This document shows positions 1 through 8,455 of a stretch of 64,000 nucleotides of DNA, one piece after another (the stretch's first letter is position 1; every line of letters begins with the position of its first letter). The DNA lies in NCBI RefSeq assembly GCF_900182705.1, contig NZ_FXTP01000004.1, positions 124,001 to 188,000 of the forward strand. Reading direction: 5' to 3'. Source of the DNA: Gracilimonas mengyeensis. Lineage in GTDB: Bacteria; Bacteroidota; Rhodothermia; Balneolales; Balneolaceae. A program made the translations under genes and the position numbers. The notes beneath the pieces were generated by a model, which was given only the letters and a program-made list of their open reading frames with translations, was not told where the DNA came from and did no database searches.

Positions 1-196
1 TGACAAGAAACTAAAATCCATTGTACGCACGGCCTTCAATCAGCGCAGAAAAAAACTAAGCAATTCCCTGAAGCCGGTTTTGGGAGACGATGACTTACCC
101 GAGGGTTTTAACTTTGATGACAGAGCGGAGCATTGGGCGCCTGACATTTATGCAAAGTTGGCAGAGCAGTTGAACCAGTCTGACAGCCTTTCCTGA
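1..196 (+). CDS. rsmA: 16S rRNA dimethyladenosine transferase, C-terminal end (partial)
   Basis: This is the last 64 codons of a gene that begins before the window; the reading frame starts at base 2 and stops with TGA at 194-196. The stretch IVRTAFNQRRKKLSNSLK is the typical C-terminal helical signature of RsmA/KsgA, which dimethylates two adjacent adenines near the 3' end of 16S rRNA during small-subunit assembly. Only the C-terminal domain is visible, so the SAM-binding motifs cannot be checked. It ends 170 bases before groES; I see no strong terminator in between. The assignment rests on the short conserved motif and is good but not certain. Confidence 0.82.
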   Translation, partial: DKKLKSIVRTAFNQRRKKLSNSLKPVLGDDDLPEGFNFDDRAEHWAPDIYAKLAEQLNQSDSLS

Positions 197-366
197 AAAC
201 GATAGACTCTATTGCGTAAATAGTATTTATTTGGCTGATTTAAGCCCTTCCAAAAATTGGTTAACAGGTTTGGTACGGATGTTGCACTACGCATGGCGGA
301 ACAATGAAAGGGCAAAAGCCCGACAAAATTTAACTATTAACTTAAAAACGAACAGGAGTCATACAC

Positions 367-654
367 ATGGCTAAATTCAAACCTTTAGGCGACCGCGTGT
401 TGGTTCAGCCAGAACCTGCTGAAGAAAAAACCAGCTCCGGAATTATCATTCCTGATACGGCTAAAGAAAAACCGCAACAAGGTACAGTAGTAGCGGTAGG
501 TGCCGGAAAAGTTGAGAACGGTAACAAGATTGAAATGAGTGTAAGCAACGGCGACAAAGTATTGTATGGAAAGTATGCCGGTACCGAGATCACTTTAGAA
601 GGGGAAGAGTACCTGATTATGCGCGAATCTGATATCCTGGGAGTTGTCGCGTAA
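367..654 (+). CDS. groES: Co-chaperonin GroES (10 kDa)
   Basis: A 95-residue protein of the exact GroES length. It starts [20 protein letters not shown] and contains the mobile-loop region, followed by the beta-barrel segment with [14 protein letters not shown] and a C-terminal ESDILGVV. It caps the GroEL cylinder in the cytoplasm and cycles with ATP hydrolysis. AGGAG lies 9 bases before the ATG and supports this start. groEL follows after 56 bases, so the two form the usual operon. I looked upstream for a CIRCE inverted repeat (TTAGCACTC-N9-GAGTGCTAA) and did not find one, so HrcA control is not indicated by sequence. Confidence 0.98.
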   Translation: MAKFKPLGDRVLVQPEPAEEKTSSGIIIPDTAKEKPQQGTVVAVGAGKVENGNKIEMSVSNGDKVLYGKYAGTEITLEGEEYLIMRESDILGVVA

Positions 655-710
655 GCCCCTTTTAAATCACTTCAAGAAATTTAAATCTAAACTAAAAAGT
701 ATAAATAATT

Positions 711-2384
711 ATGTCTGCTAAGTTAGTTCACTATGATGTTGAAGCGCGCGATGCCCTGAAAAAGGGTGTTGATAAGCTGGCCAACGCGGTTAAAGTTACC
801 CTTGGCCCCCGTGGACGCAATGTTGTTATTGAGAAATCTTTCGGAGCCCCTACGGTAACCAAAGACGGTGTGACCGTAGCCAAAGAAATTGAGCTGTCCG
901 ACAAGATTCAAAACATGGGCGCTCAGATGGTAAAAGAAGTAGCTTCCAAAACCAGCGATAACGCCGGTGATGGTACCACTACTGCAACCGTATTGGCCCA
1001 GGCAATCCTGAGCGAAGGCCTGAAAAATGTTACTGCCGGCGCCAACCCAATGGAGCTCAAGTCAGGTATTGAAAAAGCGGTTAACACCATTATTGAAGAC
1101 CTGAAGAAAATGAGCCGTGATATTGACGATCGTAAAGAGATCGCTCAGATCGGTACCATTTCTGCAAATAATGATGAAACCATTGGTAACCTGATTGCCG
1201 ACGCTATGGAAAAAGTTGGCAAAGACGGTGTAATTACGGTTGAAGAAGCCAAAGGAACAGAAACCTACCTGGAAACAGTAGAAGGTATGCAGTTCGATCG
1301 CGGTTATCTCTCTCCTTATTTCGTAACCGATTCTGAGAAAATGGTTACCGAACTGGATGATCCGTATATCCTGATCTTCGACAAGAAGATTTCCAATATG
1401 AAGGATCTGCTTCCAATTCTGGAAAAAGTAGTTCAAAATGGCAATCCGCTGCTGATTATCGCTGAAGATATTGAAGGCGAAGCACTGGCTACGCTGGTAG
1501 TTAACAAGCTGCGCGGATCGCTGAAAATTGCTGCGGTTAAAGCTCCTGGCTTTGGCGACCGACGTAAGCAAATGCTTGAAGATATCGCCATCCTGACCGG
1601 CGGTACCGTGATCTCTGAAGAGCGCGGATACAAGCTTGAAAATGCTACGCTTGATTTCCTTGGACGTGCTTCTCGTGTAAGCATCACTAAGGACGATACC
1701 ACTATTGTAGATGGTAACGGAAAAGATGATGACATCCAGGCGCGCGTTAACCAAATTAGAACTCAAATTGATAACACTACTTCTGACTACGACCGTGAGA
1801 AGCTGCAAGAACGTCTTGCCAAGCTGAGCGGTGGTGTTGCGGTACTGTATATTGGTGCTGCCTCTGAAGTAGAAATGAAAGAGAAGAAAGCCCGCGTTGA
1901 AGATGCCCTTCACGCTACCCGTGCTGCCGTTGAAGAAGGTATTGTACCCGGTGGTGGTGTAGCGCTGCTACGCGCATCTGCTGCCCTCGACAAACTCGAA
2001 GGCGCTAACAACGACGAAAACGTAGGTATCCAAATTGTACGCCGGGCTATTGAAGCTCCACTGCGTACTATTGCCAATAACGCCGGTGTGGAAGGAGCCA
2101 TTGTGGTTCAGAAAGTACTGGAAGGCAAAGACGCTTACGGCTACAACGCCCGTACCGAAGTGTACGAAGACTTAATTGAAGCTGGTGTAATCGATCCTAC
2201 TAAAGTAACCAGAACAGCTCTGCAAAACGCTGCTTCTGTATCCGGATTGATGCTGACTACCGAAGCTGTGATCTCAGACAAGCCTAGCAAAGGCGACGAT
2301 GATGATGACAACGGCGGTGGCGGAATGCCAGGCGGAATGGGCGGCGGTATGCCCGGAATGGGAGGCATGGGCGGCATGATGTAA
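711..2384 (+). CDS. groEL: Chaperonin GroEL (60 kDa)
   Basis: A 557-residue Hsp60. Seen are the nucleotide-binding [14 protein letters not shown] and [11 protein letters not shown] segments, [12 protein letters not shown] around the catalytic Asp, the apical domain with APGFGDRRK, and the C-terminal equatorial motif [14 protein letters not shown]. The tail ends in repeated GGM units ([17 protein letters not shown]), typical of the flexible cavity tail of group I chaperonins. It forms the double-ring folding chamber with the GroES encoded just upstream. A Bacteroidota-like [10 protein letters not shown] acidic stretch precedes the GGM tail. A strong intrinsic terminator follows 35 bases after the stop codon, closing the groES-groEL operon. 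Confidence 0.99.
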   Translation: MSAKLVHYDVEARDALKKGVDKLANAVKVTLGPRGRNVVIEKSFGAPTVTKDGVTVAKEIELSDKIQNMGAQMVKEVASKTSDNAGDGTTTATVLAQAILSEGLKNVTAGANPMELKSGIEKAVNTIIEDLKKMSRDIDDRKEIAQIGTISANNDETIGNLIADAMEKVGKDGVITVEEAKGTETYLETVEGMQFDRGYLSPYFVTDSEKMVTELDDPYILIFDKKISNMKDLLPILEKVVQNGNPLLIIAEDIEGEALATLVVNKLRGSLKIAAVKAPGFGDRRKQMLEDIAILTGGTVISEERGYKLENATLDFLGRASRVSITKDDTTIVDGNGKDDDIQARVNQIRTQIDNTTSDYDREKLQERLAKLSGGVAVLYIGAASEVEMKEKKARVEDALHATRAAVEEGIVPGGGVALLRASAALDKLEGANNDENVGIQIVRRAIEAPLRTIANNAGVEGAIVVQKVLEGKDAYGYNARTEVYEDLIEAGVIDPTKVTRTALQNAASVSGLMLTTEAVISDKPSKGDDDDDNGGGGMPGGMGGGMPGMGGMGGMM

Positions 2385-2419
2385 TCCATCATTCCCCATA
2401 AATCTCGGCTAAGATTTAG

Positions 2420-2454
2420 AATCCCGCTCAATTAATTTTGGGCGGGATTTTTTT
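2420..2454 (+). terminator. Rho-independent terminator of groES-groEL
   Basis: AATCCCGC at 2420-2427 pairs perfectly with GCGGGATT at 2442-2449, leaving a 14-base AT-rich loop, and a run of seven T follows. It sits 35 bases downstream of the groEL stop. Confidence 0.9.
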
Positions 2455-2573
2455 ATGGGTTTGTTTTGGCAAGCGTGTTAATAAGCATAAAAAATCAATA
2501 GGCCCAGCTTTTAGTCAGGCGTAATTACTGTAAAAGTGAAGAGGATAGATAATTAGATTGCCATTTTCTCTTA

Positions 2574-2891
2574 GTCCCCGAATGGGGACAAACAATAATA
2601 GCCCAGGGTAAATCCACGTATGTGGATGCAACCCTGGGTAAACTATCCCAAAAGAAAAAACCCGAGGCTTGTGGAGTGTTAAGTTCTATATACTTGCCGA
2701 GGGTTGGCCAACCATGGCCTTGGGGGATGGGGTGCCCAAGCTTCGTTTGCAATTATTACACGCTTCACCTTCGGGGGCGAAGCTTGATGTTTCGTTTTTG
2801 GAACCCCGGGTTGCGCCTGCTAGCTCCCCCGCAAGCGGGGTAGCCTACACAGGCTTACCCGGGGCTAATATTGTTTGCCCTCATCGGGGGC
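2574..2891. repeat. Palindrome-rich intergenic repeat island after groEL
   Basis: The 728-base gap between groEL and the antiporter gene has no convincing complete gene. At 2574-2589 GTCCCC/GGGGAC pair; then TAATAGCCCAGGGTAA leads into an outer stem CCCAGGGT (2602-2609)/ACCCTGGG (2631-2638) holding an inner stem ATCCAC/GTGGAT. At 2802-2891 a related unit lies in the opposite orientation (CCCCGGGTT ... ACCCGGGGCTAATATTG ... CCCTCATCGGGGG). Between them are further hairpins such as CAAGCTTCG/CGAAGCTTG. Both ends share the TAAT(A/T)AGCCC(C/A)GGGTAA core found in the intergenic repeats of the pectin locus, so this is one more member of that family. Confidence 0.65.
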
Positions 2892-2980
2892 TTTCTGTTC
2901 GGGCTTGTCATCGAAATATCTAACATATGTAGCAATGATAAATTTCATATCGAATTTACGTTAGATTAACTACATGTATG

Positions 2981-3097
2981 TCACAGTGCTGTAACAAAGG
3001 ATGCTTCCCCCTCTGGAGTTATTCCTGTTAGTCGGTCATAAAAAGCCCCGTTAGTGACAGCATATTTGTAGAAGGAAAACCCAGAGGTTTGTAAAAA
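2981..3097 (-). pseudogene. Orphan 38-codon C-terminal fragment
   Basis: On the minus strand an open frame between two stops reads like the end of a real protein: GFSFYKYAVTNGAFYDRL followed by TGITPEGEASFVTAL and a stop. There is no start codon and no continuation upstream, where the frame is closed by TGA at 3098-3100. I do not recognise the family. It may be the decayed tail of a gene whose 5' part has been lost next to the repeat island, or chance. Confidence 0.25.
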
Positions 3098-3182
3098 TCA
3101 GTTCAGTCATCAACAGGAAGCAATAATAATCGTACTTTTAAGGCTGTTACTTTTTTAAAAGATTAAAAAGACAATCATCTGC

Positions 3183-4277
3183 ATGTCCATCGTATTTTTC
3201 ATCATTGGTTTGGTTTTATTGATTACCGGAGCCGAGCTTTTTCTTAATTCCGTTGATAAGTTTGGTATTGCCTGGAGGATTTCTCCGCTAATTATGGGCC
3301 TCACCGTGGTGGCATTTGCCACCGGCGCCCCAGAGCTGGCCATTAGCTTACAGGCTGCGGCAGACGGCCAACCCGACTTGGTACTGGGCAATATCATAGG
3401 CAGCAACATCTCCAACATTTTGCTGATTCTGGGTATCACCGGGGTGCTGGCCCCGCTTGCTATCACCAATAAAGTGATTAAACGGGATATCCCCATGGTG
3501 CTTGCTGCCAGTGTGCTTATGTATGTGTTGGCAATGGATGGATGGCTCACACCTTTAGACGGATTTATCATTTTGGCGGCCTTAGTAGCATACTCCATGT
3601 TTATTTACTTCCAGATAAAAAGCGATCGCAAAAAAAATACCGGGGAAGACTTGTCCAATGCAGCTCAGGAAATTCTAAAAGGGAGTCCTACTTGGTTCTA
3701 CACCAAATATCTGTTTTTACTACTTGGGGGACTGGTCATGATTGTGGCCGGTTCGCGCCTGATGGTGGATGCTGCGGTAACGATAGCCGAAGTTTTGGGA
3801 GTATCAGAATTGATTATCGGGTTAACCATCGTATCTATAGGAACTTCATTGCCAGAAGTAGCTACCTCTTTATCCGCCGCTCGTAAAGGGGATTCGGATA
3901 CGGCTATAGCCAACGTGCTGGGCAGCAACTTGTACAATATTCTACTTACGCTGGGGCTTACCATCGTGATTGCTCCGGGAGCATTGAGTGTATCTGCTGA
4001 AGCCATTCGTTTTGACATGCCGGTGATGATTATAGTGGTAGTAGCTTGCTTGCCGTTATTTTGGCCAGGAAAAGAATTGGGACGTGCCGAGGCAACCGGT
4101 TTCTTACTGTATTATGCTTCCTACCTAGGTTACCTGGTGCTACTTGCTATGGGACACGCCGTAGTTGATACCTTTGAGCTGGTAATGATATGGGGAATTA
4201 TTCCACTTACCATCCTTTTAATCATTGTTAAATTTGTTATGGATCTTAGAGATAAAAAGATGGCAAGGAAAGAATAG
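3183..4277 (+). CDS. Calcium/sodium antiporter (CaCA family, YrbG type)
   Basis: A 364-residue inner-membrane protein with about ten hydrophobic segments arranged as two inverted halves. The two alpha-repeat signatures are present: FATGAPELAIS (about residues 42-52) and IGTSLPEVATS (about residues 220-230), each with the acidic residue that binds the cation in exchangers of this family, and each followed by a glycine-rich G(S)N(L/I)xNI(L) segment (NIIGSNISNILLILG and NVLGSNLYNILLTLG). It should exchange Ca2+ (or another cation) for Na+ or H+. The ATG at 3183 lacks an obvious ribosome site. It stands alone between the repeat island and a short secreted protein; nothing links it to the pectin genes. 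Confidence 0.9.
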   Translation: MSIVFFIIGLVLLITGAELFLNSVDKFGIAWRISPLIMGLTVVAFATGAPELAISLQAAADGQPDLVLGNIIGSNISNILLILGITGVLAPLAITNKVIKRDIPMVLAASVLMYVLAMDGWLTPLDGFIILAALVAYSMFIYFQIKSDRKKNTGEDLSNAAQEILKGSPTWFYTKYLFLLLGGLVMIVAGSRLMVDAAVTIAEVLGVSELIIGLTIVSIGTSLPEVATSLSAARKGDSDTAIANVLGSNLYNILLTLGLTIVIAPGALSVSAEAIRFDMPVMIIVVVACLPLFWPGKELGRAEATGFLLYYASYLGYLVLLAMGHAVVDTFELVMIWGIIPLTILLIIVKFVMDLRDKKMARKE

Positions 4278-4386
4278 TCTGGTGGGGTATGAGTACTTAG
4301 TAAAGGTTATTAAAGAGTGTTAATAAGTTGGAACCTACAGGCTTTAATACAGTTAGACTTGTAAACACTAACATAAAAACAGACAA

Positions 4387-4827
4387 ATGAAGAAAACGAT
4401 ACTAAGTTTTTTGTTTTTAGGATTGATGACTTTTGCACTTCCGCTTCAGGCTCAATCTGCTGATGCCCATGAGAAACTGAAGAAGCATATCAATGAAATG
4501 GTTGAGCAGGTACAGGAAGAATCCGATGTACAACAAAAACGGGTAATGTTGAATAAATCCCTGGATGATCTTATTAAAGCGGTAGATCGGGTGGAATCAA
4601 ATAAAATGGTTCCGGATTCTGACAAGAAAGCGCTGGCAGATTTTAAAGAAAGTCTGACCGACCGTAAAAATGAACTCAACGGAACCAATGGCTATGCCAA
4701 AGTGCCCGGCAATCAGCTTAATGATTATGCCAATTTCATTCAACAGGAAATGGAACAGGCTGATAAGGTGGTTACATTGAGCCTTACCACAGCACTGTTG
4801 ATTGTATTAATCCTGTTATTACTTTAA
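4387..4827 (+). CDS. Small secreted/membrane-anchored protein, unknown function
   Basis: A 146-residue protein that I do not recognise. Residues 1-23 form a clear signal peptide ending LPLQAQ. The middle (about 27-125) is highly charged and helical with heptad-like spacing, suggesting a coiled coil in the periplasm. The last 17 residues (VVTLSLTTALLIVLILLLL) form a hydrophobic segment that would anchor the protein in the inner membrane with no cytoplasmic tail. A hairpin terminator begins 22 bases after the stop codon. The following lipoprotein gene starts immediately after that terminator, so the two may be expressed separately or by read-through. Confidence 0.7.
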   Translation: MKKTILSFLFLGLMTFALPLQAQSADAHEKLKKHINEMVEQVQEESDVQQKRVMLNKSLDDLIKAVDRVESNKMVPDSDKKALADFKESLTDRKNELNGTNGYAKVPGNQLNDYANFIQQEMEQADKVVTLSLTTALLIVLILLLL

Positions 4828-4848
4828 GTAAAAAATAAATAAAGGTTT

Positions 4849-4876
4849 AAAGCGTGGTTTGTGCCGCGCTTTTTTT
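4849..4876 (+). terminator. Intrinsic terminator abutting the next start codon
   Basis: AAAGCGTGG (4849-4857) pairs with CCGCGCTTT (4864-4872) with one G-T pair, followed by seven T (4870-4876). The ATG of the next gene begins at 4877, the base after the T run. A transcript starting upstream would have its ribosome site for that gene locked in the stem. Confidence 0.7.
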
Positions 4877-5920
4877 ATGAAACAGTTATTCTATCTCATA
4901 TCATGGATAGTTTGTTTGGCCGTTTTGGCAGGTTGCTCTGCGTCTGAGAAGGCGATGGATCTACGGCAAAAATCAAAACCTGAATATTCCATTATCTACA
5001 TTATTCACGCGGATGCCAGTTACTCCTATCATATAAATGGTAAAAGATATCAGGCAGATGAAGAGGTATTGAGTGAAGCTAAGCAGGTAGCTGCCGGAGC
5101 CAAAAAGGGAGAAGTGTTTATTTTTCATCAGAAACGGGAAAAAAAGATATTAGGACTGTTTTCCCGTAAAGACCGACGTTGGTATCACTACAAAAATGGC
5201 AGGTTAGCAGAACAGGGAAAATATTCGCCTGAAGGAGGCGGGCTTCGAAAGGAAGCAGAAATCTATCAAAATAAAAGTACAGGCAAGGGTAACAACCAAA
5301 AGGTGATGCTCTATTTTGGGCATGAAGTTCCTTCAGAAACTTCATTGAGCTACCATCAATCTAGGCCTGAGCAGAGTTTTGATACCGAATTATTTAGTAG
5401 CCAATTACCGCTTTTTGAATCTTTCTTTGATCTCTTGGTATTGTCTACCTGCAATAATGGCAACCCTTTAATGATGGAGTCATTGCATGATAAAGCAAAA
5501 TATGTGGTTGCATCACCCCGAAACCTACATCTTTCCCATTTGAGTAGCCGGAAATTGCAGTTACTTGAAAGCCAGTCTCAGGTTTCTACAGAAGCACTTT
5601 CCGACTCTATAGCGGTTGATTCCTTTGAATACCTGTCAAGTTTTCTTCAAACACGGGTTACGGTAGGGGTTTATGATATTCCAACCATACATACATATCT
5701 ACCATCTTACGCGGAAACATATGAAGAGCATCTACAAACTTTTGAGCAGAAAACACTTTTCAGAGACAATACGGACTGTGTTCTCTTAGATTCATTCAAG
5801 GCAAATCCCATTCCTGAAAGGGGAACAAAATTATATCACAAACAACCTGCTTTTGGGGTGAAGGAAAAGCAAGCCTACCATTCCCCCTGGGGATGCAGAA
5901 ACGCCAGCCAGAGTAACTAA
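4877..5920 (+). CDS. Putative lipoprotein with clostripain (C11)-like features
   Basis: The ATG at 4877 is preferred over one six codons upstream because it directly opens a lipoprotein signal (LFYLISWIVCLAVLAGC, lipobox Cys about residue 20). The 347-residue product has segments that recall caspase-fold clan CD peptidases of the clostripain type: an early IIYIIHADASYS beta strand, a His in LYFGHEVPS (about residue 150) and a Cys in LLVLSTCNNGNPLMME (about residue 192) followed by KYVVASPRNLHLSHLSS. The order His then Cys after hydrophobic strands fits a clan CD dyad, but overall similarity is too low to be sure. It is convergent with the regulator downstream, with a 4-base gap between stop codons. 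Confidence 0.45.
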   Translation: MKQLFYLISWIVCLAVLAGCSASEKAMDLRQKSKPEYSIIYIIHADASYSYHINGKRYQADEEVLSEAKQVAAGAKKGEVFIFHQKREKKILGLFSRKDRRWYHYKNGRLAEQGKYSPEGGGLRKEAEIYQNKSTGKGNNQKVMLYFGHEVPSETSLSYHQSRPEQSFDTELFSSQLPLFESFFDLLVLSTCNNGNPLMMESLHDKAKYVVASPRNLHLSHLSSRKLQLLESQSQVSTEALSDSIAVDSFEYLSSFLQTRVTVGVYDIPTIHTYLPSYAETYEEHLQTFEQKTLFRDNTDCVLLDSFKANPIPERGTKLYHKQPAFGVKEKQAYHSPWGCRNASQSN

Positions 5921-5924
5921 GACT

Positions 5925-6884
5925 CTATCCTTCTAAAACCATTTCTGCGGTTCTGCTATCTGTAATCAGTACATCGATAAATTTGCCCCGCAAAGCACCT
6001 AATATAACTTCTCTTTTTTCTACGCCGCCCGCAATGCCAACTACGGTATCAATGGCTTTAATCTGATCAATGGTAATGCCGATGGTTAGGTCATCGAGGG
6101 TTGATGAAACCGGGTTTCCTTCCACATCAAAAAAGCGCAAAGCTATGTCGCCCACAGCCTTTGAGGCGGTAATTTCTTTATAAAGTCCCGGGGGCACTTC
6201 TTTGCTGTCTTCATCCAAAACGGGATTAGTTTGTATAGCACCCAAACCAACAAACAACCTGTTAATAGAAGGGAAGGTGCTCAGGGCAACTTTTACCTGC
6301 CGGTCATCCAACAACACTTCTTTCGCATTGGTGCTGCCAACAATGCCGGGTGCGGGAAGCAGAGTAAGCCGGCTGCCCAGTAGTTGAGAGAGCCGCCGCG
6401 AAATATCAGTGGTATGAGCTTTATCTTCCGGGGGGCCTACTCCACCAAGTGCTTGTACTATATGTGTATCTTCGGTTTGTTTGGGAGGCAGGGCATCTAT
6501 TACTGCTTCAAGGGTGGTGCCCCAGCTTACCCCAATAGTGTCACCGTTGGAAATGGTACGGTGTAAGTAGTTGGCTGCGGCTGTACCAATTTGCTTCTTT
6601 AATACTTTGCCGGAAGCCTGTGTATCCGTTTCCACTATCAGGACTTCCTTGAGCCCAAACTTTTCCTCGAGATTTTTTTCCAGCTCAATAAAATTCTCCG
6701 TTGGAGAGACTACGGATATCTGAACAATGCCAACTTCGCGGGCTTGTTTCAGCAGTCGCGATACCTTGGGACGTGACAGGTGCAGCCTATTGGCTATCTG
6801 CTGTTGATTATACTCCTGTTCATAATACATGGAGCTTACTTTGGTAAGTAGCCGCTTTTCGACTGAATTATTTGCTCTGATCAT
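5925..6884 (-). CDS. SorC/DeoR-type sugar-responsive transcriptional regulator
   Basis: A protein of about 319 residues with an N-terminal helix-turn-helix (YNQQQIANRLHLSRPKVSRLL, about residues 27-47) and a C-terminal phosphosugar-binding domain of the SorC family: NGDTIGVSWGTTLEAV, VQALGGVG, LPAPG, LFVGLGAI and GIAGGVEKREVILGALRGK. These proteins bind a sugar phosphate and release DNA. The ATG at 6884 is preferred to one seven codons upstream because the extra residues add nothing to the domain. It is the only one-component regulator in the window and points away from the ECF sigma gene, with a 426-base gap between them. It could control the adjacent pectin/rhamnose locus, but that is inference from position only. 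Confidence 0.85.
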   Translation of the reverse strand: MIRANNSVEKRLLTKVSSMYYEQEYNQQQIANRLHLSRPKVSRLLKQAREVGIVQISVVSPTENFIELEKNLEEKFGLKEVLIVETDTQASGKVLKKQIGTAAANYLHRTISNGDTIGVSWGTTLEAVIDALPPKQTEDTHIVQALGGVGPPEDKAHTTDISRRLSQLLGSRLTLLPAPGIVGSTNAKEVLLDDRQVKVALSTFPSINRLFVGLGAIQTNPVLDEDSKEVPPGLYKEITASKAVGDIALRFFDVEGNPVSSTLDDLTIGITIDQIKAIDTVVGIAGGVEKREVILGALRGKFIDVLITDSRTAEMVLEG

Positions 6885-7127
6885 AAAAGAACGTTCAAAA
6901 TACAATTATCCGTGTGATGGCATATAAAAAAGCCAGCCTGAAAATACATAAACCAAGAGTAAGGATAAATGAAGCTTTACAGGCCTCTTAGTAAGTACGA
7001 ATAATTTTTGTTAAGCACACTTCAAACCCATATTTCTGCGATAAATATTTTTTAAAGCATAAGTGAGATAAAATTGTATAGCTGTTAAGTACAAGTGGTT
7101 AATTAGTTTAAGAGGGATAAAAAGTTA

Positions 7128-7137
7128 AAAGCGCTTT
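7128..7137. promoter_or_regulatory. AAAGCGCTTT palindrome upstream of ECF sigma gene
   Basis: The gap 6885-7310 (426 bases) between the divergent regulator and the sigma gene holds no gene. The notable element is the perfect 10-base palindrome AAAGCGCTTT, followed five bases later by TTGACA at 7142-7147. The AAnCGnTT form with a central CG is the core of LacI-family operators. A second AAGCGCTT lies upstream of the TonB receptor. No LacI-type gene is present in the window, so any such regulator would be encoded elsewhere. Confidence 0.4.
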
Positions 7138-7310
7138 CTTGTTGACAATGAAATATTATTTTTTAAATTGAGTGAGAACATTAATTCAGTAGTGAACAAA
7201 TGTTCAAGTGCAGATTTCGGTTTCTTTTATGCTATGGATAATTGAGATCAACTGCCGGGATAAATCAATAGTAACTTAAGGGTTGGATCTACGAAACAGA
7301 AGGATTATAA

Positions 7311-7901
7311 ATGTTAGCAAAAGTCACGAAGCCTAATCAATGGAGTACCCGTCAAAGCACAAGCTGGGAAGATTTATGGGTAGAAGTAATCAGCGGAAAC
7401 AGAAAAGCACTTTCAGACCTGTATTGCTATTCCTATTCGCATCTTTATAAGTACGGATATAAAATTTACCCTGACAATGCATTGGTTAAAGATGGAATTC
7501 AGGAATTATTCCTGAATATTTGGGATAAGCGACAGAATTTAAGCGAAGCAAAATCAGTTAAATCCTATTTATTTTCATCACTGCGCAGAATCCTTTTACG
7601 CCGGCTGCAAAAAATGCGAAACCGCACTAAACGTAATCACGACTATAATCAGGATTCATTTGAACAAATTTACAACATTGAAGAGTTATTGATTCATTTT
7701 GAGACCGAGCGTCATAAAAAAGAACAATTAATGGTAGCGCTTCGAGCACTTACTAAGCGCCAGAAGGAAGCTATATACTTAAAATTCTACAGCGGGCTTT
7801 CAAACAATGAGATATCGGAAGTCATGAATCTAAATAAGCAAAGTGTATACAACCATATTTCAAAAGCCATTAGCCGAATGCAAGAATTTATAAAGGTTTA
7901 G
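7311..7901 (+). CDS. ECF-type RNA polymerase sigma factor (FecI-like)
   Basis: A 196-residue sigma factor with the two expected regions. Region 2 lies at about residues 35-85 (ALSDLYCYSYSHLYKYGYK ... IQELFLNIWDKR), and region 4 at about 145-195 (LTKRQKEAIYLKFYSGLSN then a helix-turn-helix ending YNHISKAISRMQ). There is no sigma 1.1 or region 3. AGAAGGA before the ATG is a usable ribosome site. It is followed by a FecR-like stub and a TonB-dependent receptor, the classic order of a cell-surface signalling cassette in which the receptor senses a glycan and releases the sigma factor. Here the anti-sigma partner is incomplete, so the regulation may be unusual. Confidence 0.9.
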   Translation: MLAKVTKPNQWSTRQSTSWEDLWVEVISGNRKALSDLYCYSYSHLYKYGYKIYPDNALVKDGIQELFLNIWDKRQNLSEAKSVKSYLFSSLRRILLRRLQKMRNRTKRNHDYNQDSFEQIYNIEELLIHFETERHKKEQLMVALRALTKRQKEAIYLKFYSGLSNNEISEVMNLNKQSVYNHISKAISRMQEFIKV

Positions 7902-7981
7902 TTTGGAAGATCGGTATGGCCTGATTCATTTTGAGTAGATTTATGGAATGAAGACCTCTTTAGTAATAAGGAGGTACTATT

Positions 7982-8248
7982 TTGACCGATGAAGAAAAGG
8001 ATTTAAATGAATTGATAAACAATGAGTCATTCTTGCGTTGGCTGAGAGGAACAAGTTCATCAGCAGAAACAAAGAAATGGCAAAATTGGCATGCAGAAAG
8101 TGTTAAGAACTGGAAATTGACGAGAAAAGCAAAAAAAATCATCAGCATGCCTTTCAATAATCCAGAAATACCTGCAGATGAAGAGTGGAATGAAAAGGAC
8201 AAATTTGACAAACATTTTCTACGATTAATTAAATATGGAAAAACTTGA
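7982..8248 (+). CDS. FecR-like anti-sigma stub (N-terminal domain only)
   Basis: An 88-residue cytoplasmic protein with a TTG start preceded by AGGAGG at 7968-7973. The sequence NNESFLRWLRG followed by KKWQNWHAESVKNWKLTRKAKKII resembles the N-terminal sigma-binding domain of FecR-family anti-sigma factors (pattern FxxWL ... WxxWxxxxP ... A). Full FecR proteins have some 300-390 residues with a membrane segment and a periplasmic FecR domain; none of that is here. I read the next 418 bases in the three forward frames and saw no continuation, so this is either a naturally short anti-sigma factor or a truncated one. The good ribosome site argues that it is still translated. Confidence 0.6.
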   Translation: MTDEEKDLNELINNESFLRWLRGTSSSAETKKWQNWHAESVKNWKLTRKAKKIISMPFNNPEIPADEEWNEKDKFDKHFLRLIKYGKT

Positions 8249-8443
8249 TTAGGCAACACTGAGGTATCGGCTGAAATAGAAGCGTGTTTTGCAAAATTTT
8301 GGGAATACCGAAATCGATTAAACAATGTTTTGCATAAAGAGCTGTAATCTTTTTTTACAAAAATGAGTAGATAATATTTATCGGTGTCTCTTTAAAAAAA
8401 ACGGATAGACAACATAATCAAAAAGCGAAAGTGTAAAGATTTT

Positions 8444-8455
8444 GGAAGCGCTTTT
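8444..8455. promoter_or_regulatory. AAGCGCTT palindrome upstream of TonB receptor gene
   Basis: The 418-base gap 8249-8666 holds no supported gene. At 8444-8455 GGAAGCGCTTTT contains the palindrome AAGCGCTT, matching the one upstream of the ECF sigma gene, about 215 bases before the receptor start. A TGTCTCTTT-like sequence is also present at 8385-8393, possibly related to the motif seen upstream of several lyase genes. Promoter elements cannot be fixed by eye. Confidence 0.38.

Noticed and set aside
197-366. Search for a CIRCE element before groES
   Set aside because: No TTAGCACTC/GAGTGCTAA inverted repeat is found; I make no claim on heat-shock control.
1062-1913. 283-codon open frame on the minus strand inside groEL
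   Set aside because: Antisense shadow of a highly conserved gene with biased codon use; the sequence is not protein-like and groEL is unbroken.
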